A model generated the notes under the pieces. The model had not been told where the DNA came from and made no database searches. It saw only the letters and a list, made by a program, of their open reading frames with translations. From Streptomyces aidingensis (GTDB taxonomy: Bacteria; Actinomycetota; Actinomycetes; Streptomycetales; Streptomycetaceae), in assembly GCF_900112355.1 (NCBI RefSeq), contig NZ_FOLM01000017.1, forward strand, positions 44,340 through 108,339: a DNA stretch of 64,000 bases, read 5' to 3'. This document shows, one piece after another, positions 1 through 9,030 of the stretch. Both the position numbers and the translations under genes were made by a program. Within the stretch, counting starts at the first letter, position 1; each line of letters begins with the position of its first letter.

Positions 1-93
1 GGAAAGCGTGTCACACGGGCGCCGCCCGGGGCGTGAGAGGAGTGAAAGCGGTGCCGTCCCGGGCCGCTGCCCGCCGATCCGCCCAGAGGGGAT

Positions 94-1308
94 GTGTCCG
101 TGCTCACCCTGACGTCGCCGCCGCCCGCCACCCGGTCCGCCGCCGCGCTCGACCTGGACATGCTGACCACCGCGGAACATCTGGCGTTCCTGCGCGGCAG
201 ACGTGCCCGGACGGACGCCGGCCCCGGGCAGGTGAGTTTCCTCCAGACGCCCGCCTGGGCGCGGGTCAAGCAGGGCTGGCTCGCCGAGAGCCTGGGCTGG
301 CGCGACGAGCGGGGCCTGGTGGTGGGCGCGGCCCTGGTGCTCTACCGGCGGCTGCCGCATCTGCGGCGGTCCTTCGCCTACCTGCCGGAGGGGCCGGTGA
401 TCGACTGGTCCGATCCGGCGCTGGCCGGCCGCTGGCTGGCGCCGCTGCTGGAGTGGCTGCGCGGGGCCGGCGCGTTCGCGGTGCGGATGGGCCCGCCGCT
501 GGCGTACCGGCACTGGACCGCCGCCACGCTCAAGGCCGCCACCGGGCCGGGCCGCCGGATCGGTGATGTGCTGCCGGACCTGGTCGATCCGCTGGGCGCG
601 GCGGTGGCGGACCGGCTGCGCGACGCGGGCTGGCGGCGCTGCGCGGCCGAGGACGGCGGCGACGCGCAGCCGCGGCTGGTCTTCGAGGTCCCGCTGGCCG
701 GGCGGCGCCGGGAGGACCTGTGGGCCGGGCTGAACCAGGAGTGGCGGCGCAATGTGCGCAAGGCCGCCAAGTCCGGGGTGGTCTGCGGCGCCACCGGCCC
801 GGAGGATCTGCCGGTCTTCCACGAGCTGCTCGGTGTCACCGAGCGGCGCGACGGCTTCCGGCTGGGCCGCTCGCTGGCCTACTTCCAGCGCCAGTACGAG
901 GCGCTCAACGCCGAGGAGCCGGACCGGATGCGGCTGTACACCGCCCGCCACGAGGGCCGGGTGCTGGCCGCGCACACCATGGTGCGGGCCGCGGACGGCT
1001 CCCGGATCTGGTACCAGACCGGGGCGTCCGCCGACCTGGGCCGCGAGGTGCGGCCCAGCAACGGGCTCCAGTGGCGGATGCTGTGCGACGCCCATGAGCT
1101 GGGCGCCTCCGTCTACGACATGCGCGGCATACCGGACACCCTGGACCCGGCCGACCGGGCGCACGGGCTGCTGCGCTGGAAGCTGGGCACCGGCGGCCGG
1201 GCCGTGGAGATGTCCGGCGAATGGGAGCTGCCGCTGGACGGCGCCCTGGACGGCGTGGTCAACCGCACCCTGCTGCGCGCCATGCACGGTTTTCTCGCCC
1301 GCCGCTGA
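94..1308 (+). CDS. FemX/FemABX-type peptidyltransferase
   Basis: A 404-residue protein of the FemABX family, which uses aminoacyl-tRNA to add amino acids to the stem peptide of lipid II on the inner face of the membrane. The N-terminal half carries the family pattern SFLQTPAWARVKQGW (about residues 49-63) and a GPVIDW segment; the C-terminal half has the acetyltransferase-like core with EWRRNVRKAAK and a DMRGIPDTLDP motif near the end, typical of actinobacterial FemX. The length fits the family. The GTG start follows a purine-rich AGAGGGGA sequence; an ATG two bases upstream is out of frame. It precedes a GH6 glucanase and the cslA-glxA genes on the other strand, so this end of the window concerns the cell envelope. 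The exact residue transferred cannot be read from sequence. Confidence 0.85.
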   Translation: MSVLTLTSPPPATRSAAALDLDMLTTAEHLAFLRGRRARTDAGPGQVSFLQTPAWARVKQGWLAESLGWRDERGLVVGAALVLYRRLPHLRRSFAYLPEGPVIDWSDPALAGRWLAPLLEWLRGAGAFAVRMGPPLAYRHWTAATLKAATGPGRRIGDVLPDLVDPLGAAVADRLRDAGWRRCAAEDGGDAQPRLVFEVPLAGRRREDLWAGLNQEWRRNVRKAAKSGVVCGATGPEDLPVFHELLGVTERRDGFRLGRSLAYFQRQYEALNAEEPDRMRLYTARHEGRVLAAHTMVRAADGSRIWYQTGASADLGREVRPSNGLQWRMLCDAHELGASVYDMRGIPDTLDPADRAHGLLRWKLGTGGRAVEMSGEWELPLDGALDGVVNRTLLRAMHGFLARR

Positions 1309-1415
1309 CACTTCCCTTCGCCGTTGCCCCCGCCGTCGCCCCTGCCGGTCCCCGGCCGCGGGCGGACCCCGGTTCAGCGGAGGGTGACAGGAGAATCACG
1401 CAGCGGCGTGACACG

Positions 1416-2483
1416 ATGGGCGGCATGCACGGCGGGTACACGCGGGGCGCGGCGCTGATGGCCGGGCTGCTCCTGGCATTGACGGCGGCGGTGACGGCGG
1501 GCTGTTCGGCGGGGGGCGGCGGCTCCGCCGGGCCCGGGACGACGGACGACACGCACGGCACGGACGGCACCGACGGCGGGGCGGCACAGCACGGCTCCGG
1601 CCTGTGGGTCGACCCCGACACCCCGGCCGCCCGGCAGGTGGAGCAGTGGGAGGCACAGGGCCGCGAGGCGGACGCCGAGGCCCTGCGGCTGATCGCCGAG
1701 CAGCCGATCGCCGAGTGGCCGCAGGCCCAGCACGACCCGGGACCGCGGGTGCGGGAAGTGGCCCGGGCGGCGGACGCCCAGGACCGGACCGCGGTCTTCG
1801 TCGCCTACAACATCCCGCACCGGGACTGCGGCCAGTACTCGCAGGGCGGGGCCGCGGACGGCGACGCCTATCTGGACTGGATCGGCAGCCTGGCCGAGGG
1901 CATCGGCGACACCCGGGCCATCGTGGTGCTGGAGCCGGACGCGGTGCCGCATCTGCTGGACGGCTGCACCGCCGAGATGTACCACGAGCGCCGCTACGAG
2001 CTGCTCTCCGGGGCGGTGGACCGGCTGGCGGAGCTGCCCCGGACCCGGGTCTATCTGGACGCCGGCAATCCCAGCTGGGTGCAGGATGTGCGGCGGCTGG
2101 CGGACGCGCTGCGCCGGGCGGGCGTGCGGCGCGCCGACGGTTTCGCGCTCAATGTCTCCAACTACCAGACCACCGAGGATGTGGTCGCCTACGGCACCCG
2201 GCTGTCCGGGCTGCTGGACGGCGCCGGCTTCGTGATCGACACCAGCCGCAACGGCAATGGCCCGGCCCAGGGCCAGGGCGAGGAGTCGTGGTGCAATCCG
2301 CCGGGCCGCGCGCTGGGCGATCCCCCCACCCTGGACACGGGGCTGCCGCTGGTGGACGCCTTTCTGTGGATCAAGCGTCCGGGCGAGTCGGACGGCGAAT
2401 GCCGGGGCGGCCCCCGGGCCGGCGAGTGGTGGCCGGAATACGCCCTGGGCCTGGCGCGGGAGGCCCAGCGCCGCCAGGGCTGA
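1416..2483 (+). CDS. Secreted GH6 glycoside hydrolase (endoglucanase-like), probable lipoprotein
   Basis: A protein of 355 residues with a hydrophobic signal segment ending in VTAGC (Cys30, a lipobox-like site), a Gly/Thr/Asp-rich linker to about residue 62, and a GH6 domain. GH6 marks are YNIPHRDCGQYS (131-142, conserved Asp137), VLEPDAV (171-177, Asp175) and the FVIDTSRNGNG strand (Asp275). GH6 enzymes cleave beta-1,4-glucans with inversion. It lies next to cslA-glxA, whose glycan product is cellulose-like, and resembles the endoglucanase (CslZ) linked to that system. Here it converges on glxA instead of following it on the same strand. The start is the ATG at 1416; the nearest GGAG lies 23 bases upstream, so the ATG at 1425 is also possible. 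Confidence 0.85.
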   Translation: MGGMHGGYTRGAALMAGLLLALTAAVTAGCSAGGGGSAGPGTTDDTHGTDGTDGGAAQHGSGLWVDPDTPAARQVEQWEAQGREADAEALRLIAEQPIAEWPQAQHDPGPRVREVARAADAQDRTAVFVAYNIPHRDCGQYSQGGAADGDAYLDWIGSLAEGIGDTRAIVVLEPDAVPHLLDGCTAEMYHERRYELLSGAVDRLAELPRTRVYLDAGNPSWVQDVRRLADALRRAGVRRADGFALNVSNYQTTEDVVAYGTRLSGLLDGAGFVIDTSRNGNGPAQGQGEESWCNPPGRALGDPPTLDTGLPLVDAFLWIKRPGESDGECRGGPRAGEWWPEYALGLAREAQRRQG

Positions 2484-2497
2484 CGCTCCCCGGGCAC

Positions 2498-2526
2498 CGG
2501 CCGGGCGGCGGGCCGCCGCCCGGCCG
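2498..2526. terminator. Bidirectional hairpin between the GH6 gene and glxA
   Basis: A perfect inverted repeat of 13 bp per arm (2498-2510 and 2514-2526) with a 3-base loop, between the stop codons of two convergent genes. There is no U tract, as usual in Streptomyces. Confidence 0.7.
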
Positions 2527-2542
2527 CCCGGGCTCGTCCGGC

Positions 2543-4525
2543 TCAGGGGATGTGGACCCAGGTGGCCTCGGAGGGGATGCCGTCGGTGTCGGTGACGAAG
2601 AGCATGTACCAGCCGGGCGGGACCAGCGCCGGCTCGTCCGGCACGGTCACCGTGATCTCGCCCTCGCCCCGGCCGACCGCCAGCTCGATGGAGCGCTGCT
2701 CCACATCCGTGGTGTGGGTCACCGCGCTGGGGCGGATCAGCCGGGCGGTGGCGATCCGGTCCGCCCGCGGGGTGGCGAAGGCCGCGGTCTCGCCGCGGCC
2801 GATCCGTTCCGGGCCGCCGGTCAGCCGGGGCCGCTCCGCCTCGTCCGCCCGGTGCAGATAGGGCGGCTCGTAGACCTCGATGCGCTGCTCGAACTCGCCG
2901 GGACGGGTATTGGCCTCGTCGGCGAAGAGCGGGTCGCCGCCGAAGGTGGCCACCCGGCCGTCCGGCAGCAGCAGCGCCTCGGAGTGGTAGGTGCGGCCCA
3001 CCGTGGGGTCGGCGGCCTCCCGGAACTCGTTGGCCGCGGGGTCGTAGAACTGGGCGCGCAGCACATTGCTGTCGCCGCGGGCCCGGTAGTCCTCCGATCC
3101 GCCGGTGGTGAAGATGGTGTCGTCCGGCAGGATCACGCTGCTGAGGTAGCGGGTGCCCTGCGGCAGTTCCGGGCCGTCGGTGTACTCGGGCTGCTCCTCG
3201 GTGAGATCGATGATCGCGGTCCGGGCGGTGGACTTGGCGGACTCGCCGACCCCGCCGCCGCCGAGCACCATGAACCGCTGGTCCTGGGCGGGCGGCAGCA
3301 GCAGCGAGGCGGAGGTTTCGAGCTGGTCGGGGTCGGTCATCCCGGGGACCGGCTGGAAGCTGTTGTCCGAAAGGTCCCACACCCCCGGCTCGCGGCCCTG
3401 GTCGGCCGGTCCGTAGCCCGCGTTCGAGCCGGTGTAGAAGATCCGGCCGTCCGCCATCAGGAACAGTGCCGGATAGGTCGGGAAGTAACGTTCCGGCGCC
3501 TCGCTCCAGGTCCGGGTGGCCGGATCGTAGATCTCGTTGATGCCGGGCACCACCTCGCCCACGTCGTCCAGTCCGGAGACGGTGAGCACCCGGCCGTCCG
3601 GCAGCGCGGTCAGCGTGGGGTACCAGCGGGCCTCGGCCATCGGCTCCACCGGCACATAGCGCTCCGCCACCGGGTCGAACTCGAAGGCCACATCGATGCC
3701 CTGGAAGTCCTGGTCGTCCAGGGTCATCTGCTCGGCCAGCCCGTAGAGATTCTCCGCGTCCCGGCCCTGAAGGCCGACGATCTCGTACTGGGCGCTCTCC
3801 TCGGTGACCCCGGCCTCGCCCTCGGCCACGGCGGTGACGAAGACCCGCTCCTCACTGGCCGTGACCTCGGCGCCGCCGGGCACCACCTCCTTGGCCGCGG
3901 GCGGCACGGTGATCTCCACCGCGGACTCGTACTCCACGCCGGAGGGCGAGCGGAACCGGGTGCCGGCCGGCAGGGTGCGGGCCCGGTCCGGGTCCTCGTT
4001 CTTGACCAGCATGGCGCCGCCGGCGTGCTTGACCGCGTCGCCCAGGATCTCGTAGCGGGCGGTGCCGCCGGCCACCAGCAGCCGCCCGCTGGGCAACTGG
4101 GCGTGGCCGGCGCAGAACAGGTCGTCCGGGGTGGGCACGGTGGTGAAGGTGTTCGCCTCCGGATCCCACAGGACGGTGTCGAAGGTGCCGGCGTCGAACT
4201 GCTCCTGGTCGTTGCCGGAGCCGGCGATCAGCAGCACCTTGCCGGTGTGCAGCAGGGCGGCGTGGATGGCGTTGGTGCGGTACTCCTCGGGCACCTGGAC
4301 CCGGGACCAGGAGCCGTACCGGGCCTGGTACTCGGGCCGGGATATCCGGTACTCGTGCAGCCGGTCCTGGGCGAAGCCGACGGCCGCCGGCACGTTCATC
4401 GCGGCCAGCGCCGCGGTGACGCCGGCGCCGAGCACGGCCTTGCGGAACCGTACCGCGGGGCTCGGCCGGCGCCGGTGCCGGGCCGACGGGCCGGCCGGCG
4501 GCCCGCTCAGGGGTCGGGGCATCAT
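2543..4525 (-). CDS. glxA: GlxA-type galactose oxidase-like copper radical oxidase
   Basis: A 660-residue secreted or membrane-anchored protein with a basic N-terminus and a hydrophobic segment (about 31-50), a kelch beta-propeller and a C-terminal DUF1929-like domain. Aligned by eye with fungal galactose oxidase, the copper site is complete: Cys138 (FCAGH) for the thioether bond with Tyr302 (RWYPT), Tyr513-His514 (RTYHS) and His604 (VTHTT). Trp301 next to Tyr302 fits the second-sphere tryptophan reported for GlxA. GlxA oxidises the glycan made by CslA at hyphal tips and is needed for copper-dependent development. The start is ATG-ATG behind GGAGGTGA, whose TGA is the stop codon of cslA, so the two genes are translationally coupled. 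Confidence 0.93.
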   Translation of the reverse strand: MMPRPLSGPPAGPSARHRRRPSPAVRFRKAVLGAGVTAALAAMNVPAAVGFAQDRLHEYRISRPEYQARYGSWSRVQVPEEYRTNAIHAALLHTGKVLLIAGSGNDQEQFDAGTFDTVLWDPEANTFTTVPTPDDLFCAGHAQLPSGRLLVAGGTARYEILGDAVKHAGGAMLVKNEDPDRARTLPAGTRFRSPSGVEYESAVEITVPPAAKEVVPGGAEVTASEERVFVTAVAEGEAGVTEESAQYEIVGLQGRDAENLYGLAEQMTLDDQDFQGIDVAFEFDPVAERYVPVEPMAEARWYPTLTALPDGRVLTVSGLDDVGEVVPGINEIYDPATRTWSEAPERYFPTYPALFLMADGRIFYTGSNAGYGPADQGREPGVWDLSDNSFQPVPGMTDPDQLETSASLLLPPAQDQRFMVLGGGGVGESAKSTARTAIIDLTEEQPEYTDGPELPQGTRYLSSVILPDDTIFTTGGSEDYRARGDSNVLRAQFYDPAANEFREAADPTVGRTYHSEALLLPDGRVATFGGDPLFADEANTRPGEFEQRIEVYEPPYLHRADEAERPRLTGGPERIGRGETAAFATPRADRIATARLIRPSAVTHTTDVEQRSIELAVGRGEGEITVTVPDEPALVPPGWYMLFVTDTDGIPSEATWVHIP

Positions 4526-4531
4526 CTTCGG

Positions 4532-6355
4532 TCACCTCCCGGTGGTCGGGGCCGCCAGCGCGGCGGCGTCCTGCTCGGTATCGGGGGCGGGGGGCTCGGC
4601 GGCGGCCAGGGACGCCGCCGCGGCGCGGGCGCGCGCCGCCCGGCCGCCGTCCACCGCGGCGCGGGCGCCGCGCAGCGCGCCGGTGACGACGCGGACGGCG
4701 GTGCCGGCCGCCCAGACGGTGATCGGGGCCAGGCAGACGGCCAGCGCCAGCACCGCCCAGGTGCGCATCGCCACATGGCTGTGGTCCAGCAGCAGCGAGA
4801 TCGCCAGGGCTCCGGCCAGCGTCCCGCCCCAGGCGAGGTGGAGCCGGAAGGCGGCCGGCCGGTCCCGGCTGGCCTCGCCGCCCTTGGGGGTGACGACGAA
4901 GCGGCTGGGGCGGCGGCGCACCGCGTCCAGCAGGGAGCGGGCGTAGACGGGGGCGGACAGCGCGGACATCACCATGCCGGCCAGGCCGGAGGAGCCCTCC
5001 GGCTCGTGCGGGCTGACGTTGTGGCGCCGGTTCCAGAGATAGAGCCCGACCTGCGCGGCGGCGGCGTCGCTGTAGAGCATCAGCCAGACCGCGGCCGAGG
5101 CCTGGCTGCCGGAGGCGCCCAGCACCAGGTACAGCACGCAGCCCAGCGCGCCCACGCACCAGGTGATCCCCGCCATCGGGTAGAAGGCCAGCATCAGGGT
5201 GTAGTTGAGCAGCCGGCCCGGGCTGTGCCGCAGTCCGCCGCGGCCGTACTGGCGCAGGATGGTCTCGTAGGTGCCGCGGGACCAGCGCAGTTGCTGGTTG
5301 AAGAAGTCGGTCCAGGTGCTGGGGCCCTCGCCGACGGCGAGCACGTCCGGGGTGTAGACCGAGCGCCAGCGGTTTCCGGTGCGCCAGTTGCGGGTGCGAT
5401 GCAGTTCGAAGCCGGTGGCCATGTCCTCGGTGATCGAGTCGTACAGGCCGCCCACGCTTTTCAGCGCGGTGATCCGCACCGCGTTGTTGGTGCCCACGAA
5501 CATCGGGCCGCCGTAGGCGTTGCCGGCCCGCTGGATCAGGGCGTGGAAGAGGAACTGCTGGCTCTCCGCGGCCTTGGTGACCGGGCCGTCGTAGTTGCCG
5601 TACACCTGGGGGCCGACCACGAAGGCGACGTCCGGGTCGCGGAAGTAGCCCAGCATCCGCTCCAGGTAGCCGGGCAGCGGCACATGGTCGGTGTCGACCG
5701 CGGCCATGAAGTCGTAGGCGTCGCCGTGTGCGGCCAGCCAGGCGTTGTAGTTGCCGTGTTTGGTACGGGCGCGGTAGCGGCCCTGCGGCCGGTTCCAGTA
5801 CGGGTTGCCCTTGCGGGTGAAGTGCCGCACGCCCAGCCGGGCGCACAGTTCGCGGGCGCCGGGGTCGTCGCCCTCGTCCAGCAGCCAGACGTCGAGCGGT
5901 CCCTGGTGACGTACCCGGACCGCGCCCTCCAGGGTGGCCCGGAGCATGGCGAACGGCTCCTTGCCGGGGACATAGGTGGTGAGAAAGGCCACCCGGGTGC
6001 CCGGCTCCGGGGTCACGGGTATCGGGTCCCGGGCCATCAGCGTGGCGTGCGCGATGGAGACCACGTTGACCAGCCGGAAGATCTCGATCAGCGCCACGCA
6101 GCCGAGCACCACGGCGTCCGCGGCCGGGAGATGGAACGGCGCGTTGTGCCGCTCGGTCCAGTGGCCGGGCCAGACCAGCCAGAGCAGCAGGACCGTGGAG
6201 AGCAGCGGCGCCAGGGTCATCAGCAGCACGGCGCGGACGCGGCGCGGCTCCCGGGCGAGCAGGCTGCGGTAGCGGACCCGGTAGCCGGGTTCCGGGTCGG
6301 CCGGTGGCCCGGCCAGTTGACTGTAGGCCTCGTAGTCGTAGCCCTCTCGGCCCAC
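4532..6355 (-). CDS. cslA: CslA cellulose synthase-like GT2 glycosyltransferase
   Basis: A 607-residue membrane glycosyltransferase. Two membrane helices (about 42-62 and 78-97) precede the cytoplasmic GT2 domain and several more follow it. The processive-synthase residues are all present: Asp160 (LLDEGDD), DTD at 221-223, TED at 309-311 and QQLRW at 354-358. CslA makes an extracellular beta-glucan at growing hyphal tips and works with the copper oxidase GlxA, encoded 6 bp downstream. The neighbouring GH6 gene could trim or release the product. In S. coelicolor this module (SCO2836-2838, from memory) lies far from the genes found here to its right, so a synteny break probably falls between this gene and the DUF3817 gene. 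Confidence 0.93.
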   Translation of the reverse strand: MGREGYDYEAYSQLAGPPADPEPGYRVRYRSLLAREPRRVRAVLLMTLAPLLSTVLLLWLVWPGHWTERHNAPFHLPAADAVVLGCVALIEIFRLVNVVSIAHATLMARDPIPVTPEPGTRVAFLTTYVPGKEPFAMLRATLEGAVRVRHQGPLDVWLLDEGDDPGARELCARLGVRHFTRKGNPYWNRPQGRYRARTKHGNYNAWLAAHGDAYDFMAAVDTDHVPLPGYLERMLGYFRDPDVAFVVGPQVYGNYDGPVTKAAESQQFLFHALIQRAGNAYGGPMFVGTNNAVRITALKSVGGLYDSITEDMATGFELHRTRNWRTGNRWRSVYTPDVLAVGEGPSTWTDFFNQQLRWSRGTYETILRQYGRGGLRHSPGRLLNYTLMLAFYPMAGITWCVGALGCVLYLVLGASGSQASAAVWLMLYSDAAAAQVGLYLWNRRHNVSPHEPEGSSGLAGMVMSALSAPVYARSLLDAVRRRPSRFVVTPKGGEASRDRPAAFRLHLAWGGTLAGALAISLLLDHSHVAMRTWAVLALAVCLAPITVWAAGTAVRVVTGALRGARAAVDGGRAARARAAAASLAAAEPPAPDTEQDAAALAAPTTGR

Positions 6356-6482
6356 TGGTCCCTCCCTCCGCCATCCGGCAAAGGCGATATCGGTACACCA
6401 ATCACCAGAAACCAGACGGCGGAGGATGTCGAACCCGGTGGCCCGCTCGGGCTACCGGCGGCGGTCCGGGCGCTCCGCGGGG

Positions 6483-6848
6483 TCAGCCGCCGACGCGCTC
6501 GTCCGCCGCCTCCCGGGCGGCGGCGGTGCCGGGGGCCGCGGCGGCCACCGCGGCCCTCTCCTCGCGGCGCAGCCGGCGCTCGGCGAAGAACCCGCCGGCG
6601 GGCAGCACGGCCATCAGGAAGTACCAGGCGGCGGTGGCCAGCGGCCAGCGGGCGCGGTTCCAGGCATCCAGCCAGAGCACGGCGTAGAGGACGAACAGCA
6701 CGCCGTGCACGGCGCCCAGCACCGGCACCGGATCGATGTCGGTGGTGCGGCGCAGCACCGAGCCGGCCAGCAGCACCAGGAAGGAGACCGCCTCGGGGGC
6801 GGAGACGAGCCGGAGCCGCCGCACGGCGGAGGCGGTCTTCAGGTCCAT
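6483..6848 (-). CDS. DUF3817 integral membrane protein
   Basis: A 121-residue protein with about three membrane helices in the DUF3817 pattern: an RLVSAPEAVSFLVLL helix, then GAVHGVLFVLYAVLW, then the helix around AAWYFLMAVLPAGGFF, and an arginine- and alanine-rich cytoplasmic tail. Function is unknown; actinobacterial genomes often carry several copies. The ATG at 6848 has GGAG 10 bases upstream. It is divergent from the absC-like MarR gene, so both are likely controlled from the 156-bp gap, which holds a lower-GC stretch around 6880-6915. Confidence 0.85.
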   Translation of the reverse strand: MDLKTASAVRRLRLVSAPEAVSFLVLLAGSVLRRTTDIDPVPVLGAVHGVLFVLYAVLWLDAWNRARWPLATAAWYFLMAVLPAGGFFAERRLRREERAAVAAAAPGTAAAREAADERVGG

Positions 6849-6991
6849 GGGGTCATCACTCCAGAGGGGGGATCTTGTGAAAGCGTGCACAAGCTTGGTC
6901 CGGCCATTGTGACACCGGGTTTTCCGTCCCCGGACCACGGGGTGCCGGTCACGGGACCGTGATCGGCGGGATGCGCGGCCCGCGGCCTCGC

Positions 6992-6997
6992 TAGAGT
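6992..6997 (+). promoter_or_regulatory. Putative -10 box of the MarR gene (leaderless mRNA)
   Basis: TAGAGT ends 7 bases before the ATG and no ribosome binding site is visible, so transcription probably starts at or next to the start codon. No good -35 box was seen. Confidence 0.5.
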
Positions 6998-7004
6998 CGG
7001 CACC

Positions 7005-7481
7005 ATGGACACCGAGACGGGCACCCGCTGGCTCACCGAAGGGGAGCAGCGGGCGTGGCGCACCCATCTGGACGTCAGCCGGCTGCTGATGTACCAGCTC
7101 GAGCATGATCTGCAGCCGTTCGGCCTCACGATTCACGACTACGAGATCCTGGTGAATCTCTCGGAGTCCGCGGAGCACCGGATGCGGATGAGCGATCTCG
7201 CCGCGGCCACCCTGCAGTCCAAGAGCCGGCTGTCGCACCAGATCACCCGGATGGAACGGGCCGGGCTGGTGCGGCGGGAGAACTGCGCCTCGGACAAGCG
7301 CGGGCTGTACGCGGTGCTCACCGATCACGGCTGGGACACCATGCGCCGGGTGGCCCCGCACCATGTGGAGTCGGTGCGGCGGCACTTCATCGATCTCATT
7401 CCGCCGGAGGCGCTGGAGGCGATCCGGCAGGCGCTGGCCCCGGTGGGTGAGCACCTGCACGCCCAGCGCGGCCGGCCCTGA
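7005..7481 (+). CDS. absC: MarR-family regulator, AbsC-like
   Basis: A 158-residue MarR-type winged-helix repressor: dimerisation helices at both ends and a recognition region around RMSDLAAATLQSKSRLSHQITRME followed by the basic wing. In S. coelicolor the 158-residue AbsC (SCO5405, from memory) has the same length, type and neighbours (a two-component pair on one side, then the MeaB/thiolase block). AbsC affects zinc-dependent gene expression and antibiotic production there. The symbol rests on that context, not on an alignment. The 3' end overlaps the end of the convergent histidine kinase gene by 86 bp. The mRNA looks leaderless. Confidence 0.75.
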   Translation: MDTETGTRWLTEGEQRAWRTHLDVSRLLMYQLEHDLQPFGLTIHDYEILVNLSESAEHRMRMSDLAAATLQSKSRLSHQITRMERAGLVRRENCASDKRGLYAVLTDHGWDTMRRVAPHHVESVRRHFIDLIPPEALEAIRQALAPVGEHLHAQRGRP

Positions 7482-9030
7482 GCGGGCCGGCCGGGAGCCG
7501 CAGCACGAAGAGCGCCCCGCCCTCCGGGGCGGTGGCGACGGTCAGCGTGCCGCCGTGCCGCCGGGCCACGTCGCGGGCGATGGCCAGGCCGAGCCCGGCG
7601 CCGCCCTCGTCCCGCCCGCGGGCCTCGTCCAGCCGGACGAAACGCTCGAAGATCCGCTCCCGGTCCGGCTCCGGCACCCCGGCCCCGTCGTCGGCCACCT
7701 CCACCACCGCGACCGCCGCCCCCGCACCGGCTGCCTCCTCCGCGGCCGGGTGACCGGTCTCGCGGCGCAGCGAGACCCGGACCCGGTGCGCCGCATGCCG
7801 CTCCGCGTTGTCCAGCAGATTGCCCAGCACCCGGTCGAGCTGCCCGGCCGAGCCCGGGACGGTGACCGCGTCCAGCCGGTCCACGGTCACCGCCGGGCCG
7901 GAACCGCCGCCGGGCCGGGCACCGGCCCGGCGGGCGGTCTGCCGCCGCAGCAGGGCCGCCAGATCGGCCCTGCCGTCCGGCGGCGGGCGCTCCCCCGCGT
8001 CCAGGCGGGCCAGCAGCAGCAGATCGGCGGCCAGATCCTGGAGCCGTACGGTGTCCCGGACCGCGCCCGGCAGGTCCAGCAGCTCCGGGTGGGCCCGGCC
8101 CACTTCGAGCTGGGTGCGCAGGGAGGCGATCGGGCTGCGCAGTTCGTGCGAGGCGTCGGCCACGAAGCGGCGCTGCCGGGCCACCGATTCCTCCAGCGCG
8201 GCCAGGGTCTCGTTGGTGGTGCGGGCCAGCCGGCCGATCTCGTCCCGGGCGCCGGGCTCGGGCACCCGGCGGCTGAGGTCCCGGGACCGGGTGATGGCGG
8301 CCATCTCGCGGCGGATGCCCTCCACCGGGCGCAGCGCGCGCCAGGTCACCAGCCAGGTGACCGCCGCGACCACGGCCAGCAGCACCGGGAAGCCGGTGAG
8401 CAGGGAGTCGCGCACGCTGTCGACCGCGGCGCGCTCGATGTCGCGGGGGGCGCCGGCGTAGACGGTGACCCGGGTGCCGGCCGGGGTCGTCGCCGCCAGG
8501 ACGGCGAACCGGTAGTCGCCGGGGGTGCCGGCCAGCCGCGCCGCGCCGTCCACCATCCGCACCCGGTCGCCGACGCTCCCGGTGCCCGGCCCCGCGTCGT
8601 CCCCGCCGTCGTCGCCGTCGTCGCCGTCGTCGCCGCCGTAGCCGTCATCGTCGTCCCCGTCGTCGCCGTCATCGTCGTCCCCGCCGTCGCCGGTCTGCCC
8701 GGCCGTCCCGCCCGATGCCCGTTCCTGCTCCGGCGGGACCGGTATGACCTCGTCCGTCTCCGTACCGCGGATCGCCTCCAGGCCGTCGCTGACCGCCCGC
8801 ACCCTGCCCTCGGCGTCCACCACCTGCACCGGCCGCCCGGCCGCCAGTTCCAGCCCGTCGAACGGCGTGCCCGTGGCAAGCTGCGCGGCGGTGCTGCGGG
8901 CGGCGTTCTCGGCCTGGAGCTCCACCTGATCGCCCAGACTGCCGCGCAGCGCGGCCAGCAGCAGCAGCCCGGCCGCCAGCAGGGCGAGGGCGACCACGGC
9001 CGTGGCCCCCAGCGCGGTGCGGGTCTTCAT
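7396..9030 (-). CDS. Sensor histidine kinase with an Asp-rich extracytoplasmic loop
   Basis: A 544-residue EnvZ-type kinase. Helix 1 (about 8-29) and helix 2 (about 211-229) enclose a sensor domain with an unusual run of Asp and Gly at 115-147. Then come HAMP (about 230-282), the phospho-acceptor DASHELRSP (His295), an N box NLLDNAERH (404-412) and the G boxes (VEVADDGAGV, GAGLGLAIARD). The C-terminal 25 residues are Pro/Ala-rich. The ATG overlaps the TGA of the response regulator gene (ATGA), so the pair is translationally coupled. The acidic loop is a possible cation-binding sensor; that is inference. Its 3' end runs 86 bp into the convergent MarR gene. Confidence 0.9.
   Translation of the reverse strand: MKTRTALGATAVVALALLAAGLLLLAALRGSLGDQVELQAENAARSTAAQLATGTPFDGLELAAGRPVQVVDAEGRVRAVSDGLEAIRGTETDEVIPVPPEQERASGGTAGQTGDGGDDDDGDDGDDDDGYGGDDGDDGDDGGDDAGPGTGSVGDRVRMVDGAARLAGTPGDYRFAVLAATTPAGTRVTVYAGAPRDIERAAVDSVRDSLLTGFPVLLAVVAAVTWLVTWRALRPVEGIRREMAAITRSRDLSRRVPEPGARDEIGRLARTTNETLAALEESVARQRRFVADASHELRSPIASLRTQLEVGRAHPELLDLPGAVRDTVRLQDLAADLLLLARLDAGERPPPDGRADLAALLRRQTARRAGARPGGGSGPAVTVDRLDAVTVPGSAGQLDRVLGNLLDNAERHAAHRVRVSLRRETGHPAAEEAAGAGAAVAVVEVADDGAGVPEPDRERIFERFVRLDEARGRDEGGAGLGLAIARDVARRHGGTLTVATAPEGGALFVLRLPAGPLRAGRAGRAGAHPPGPAPAGSPPAPPAE

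Noticed and set aside
1604..6880. A 1758-codon plus-strand frame across GH6, glxA and cslA
   Set aside because: It runs through three well supported genes in other frames, with Gly/Arg/Ala-rich low-complexity sequence and no domain.
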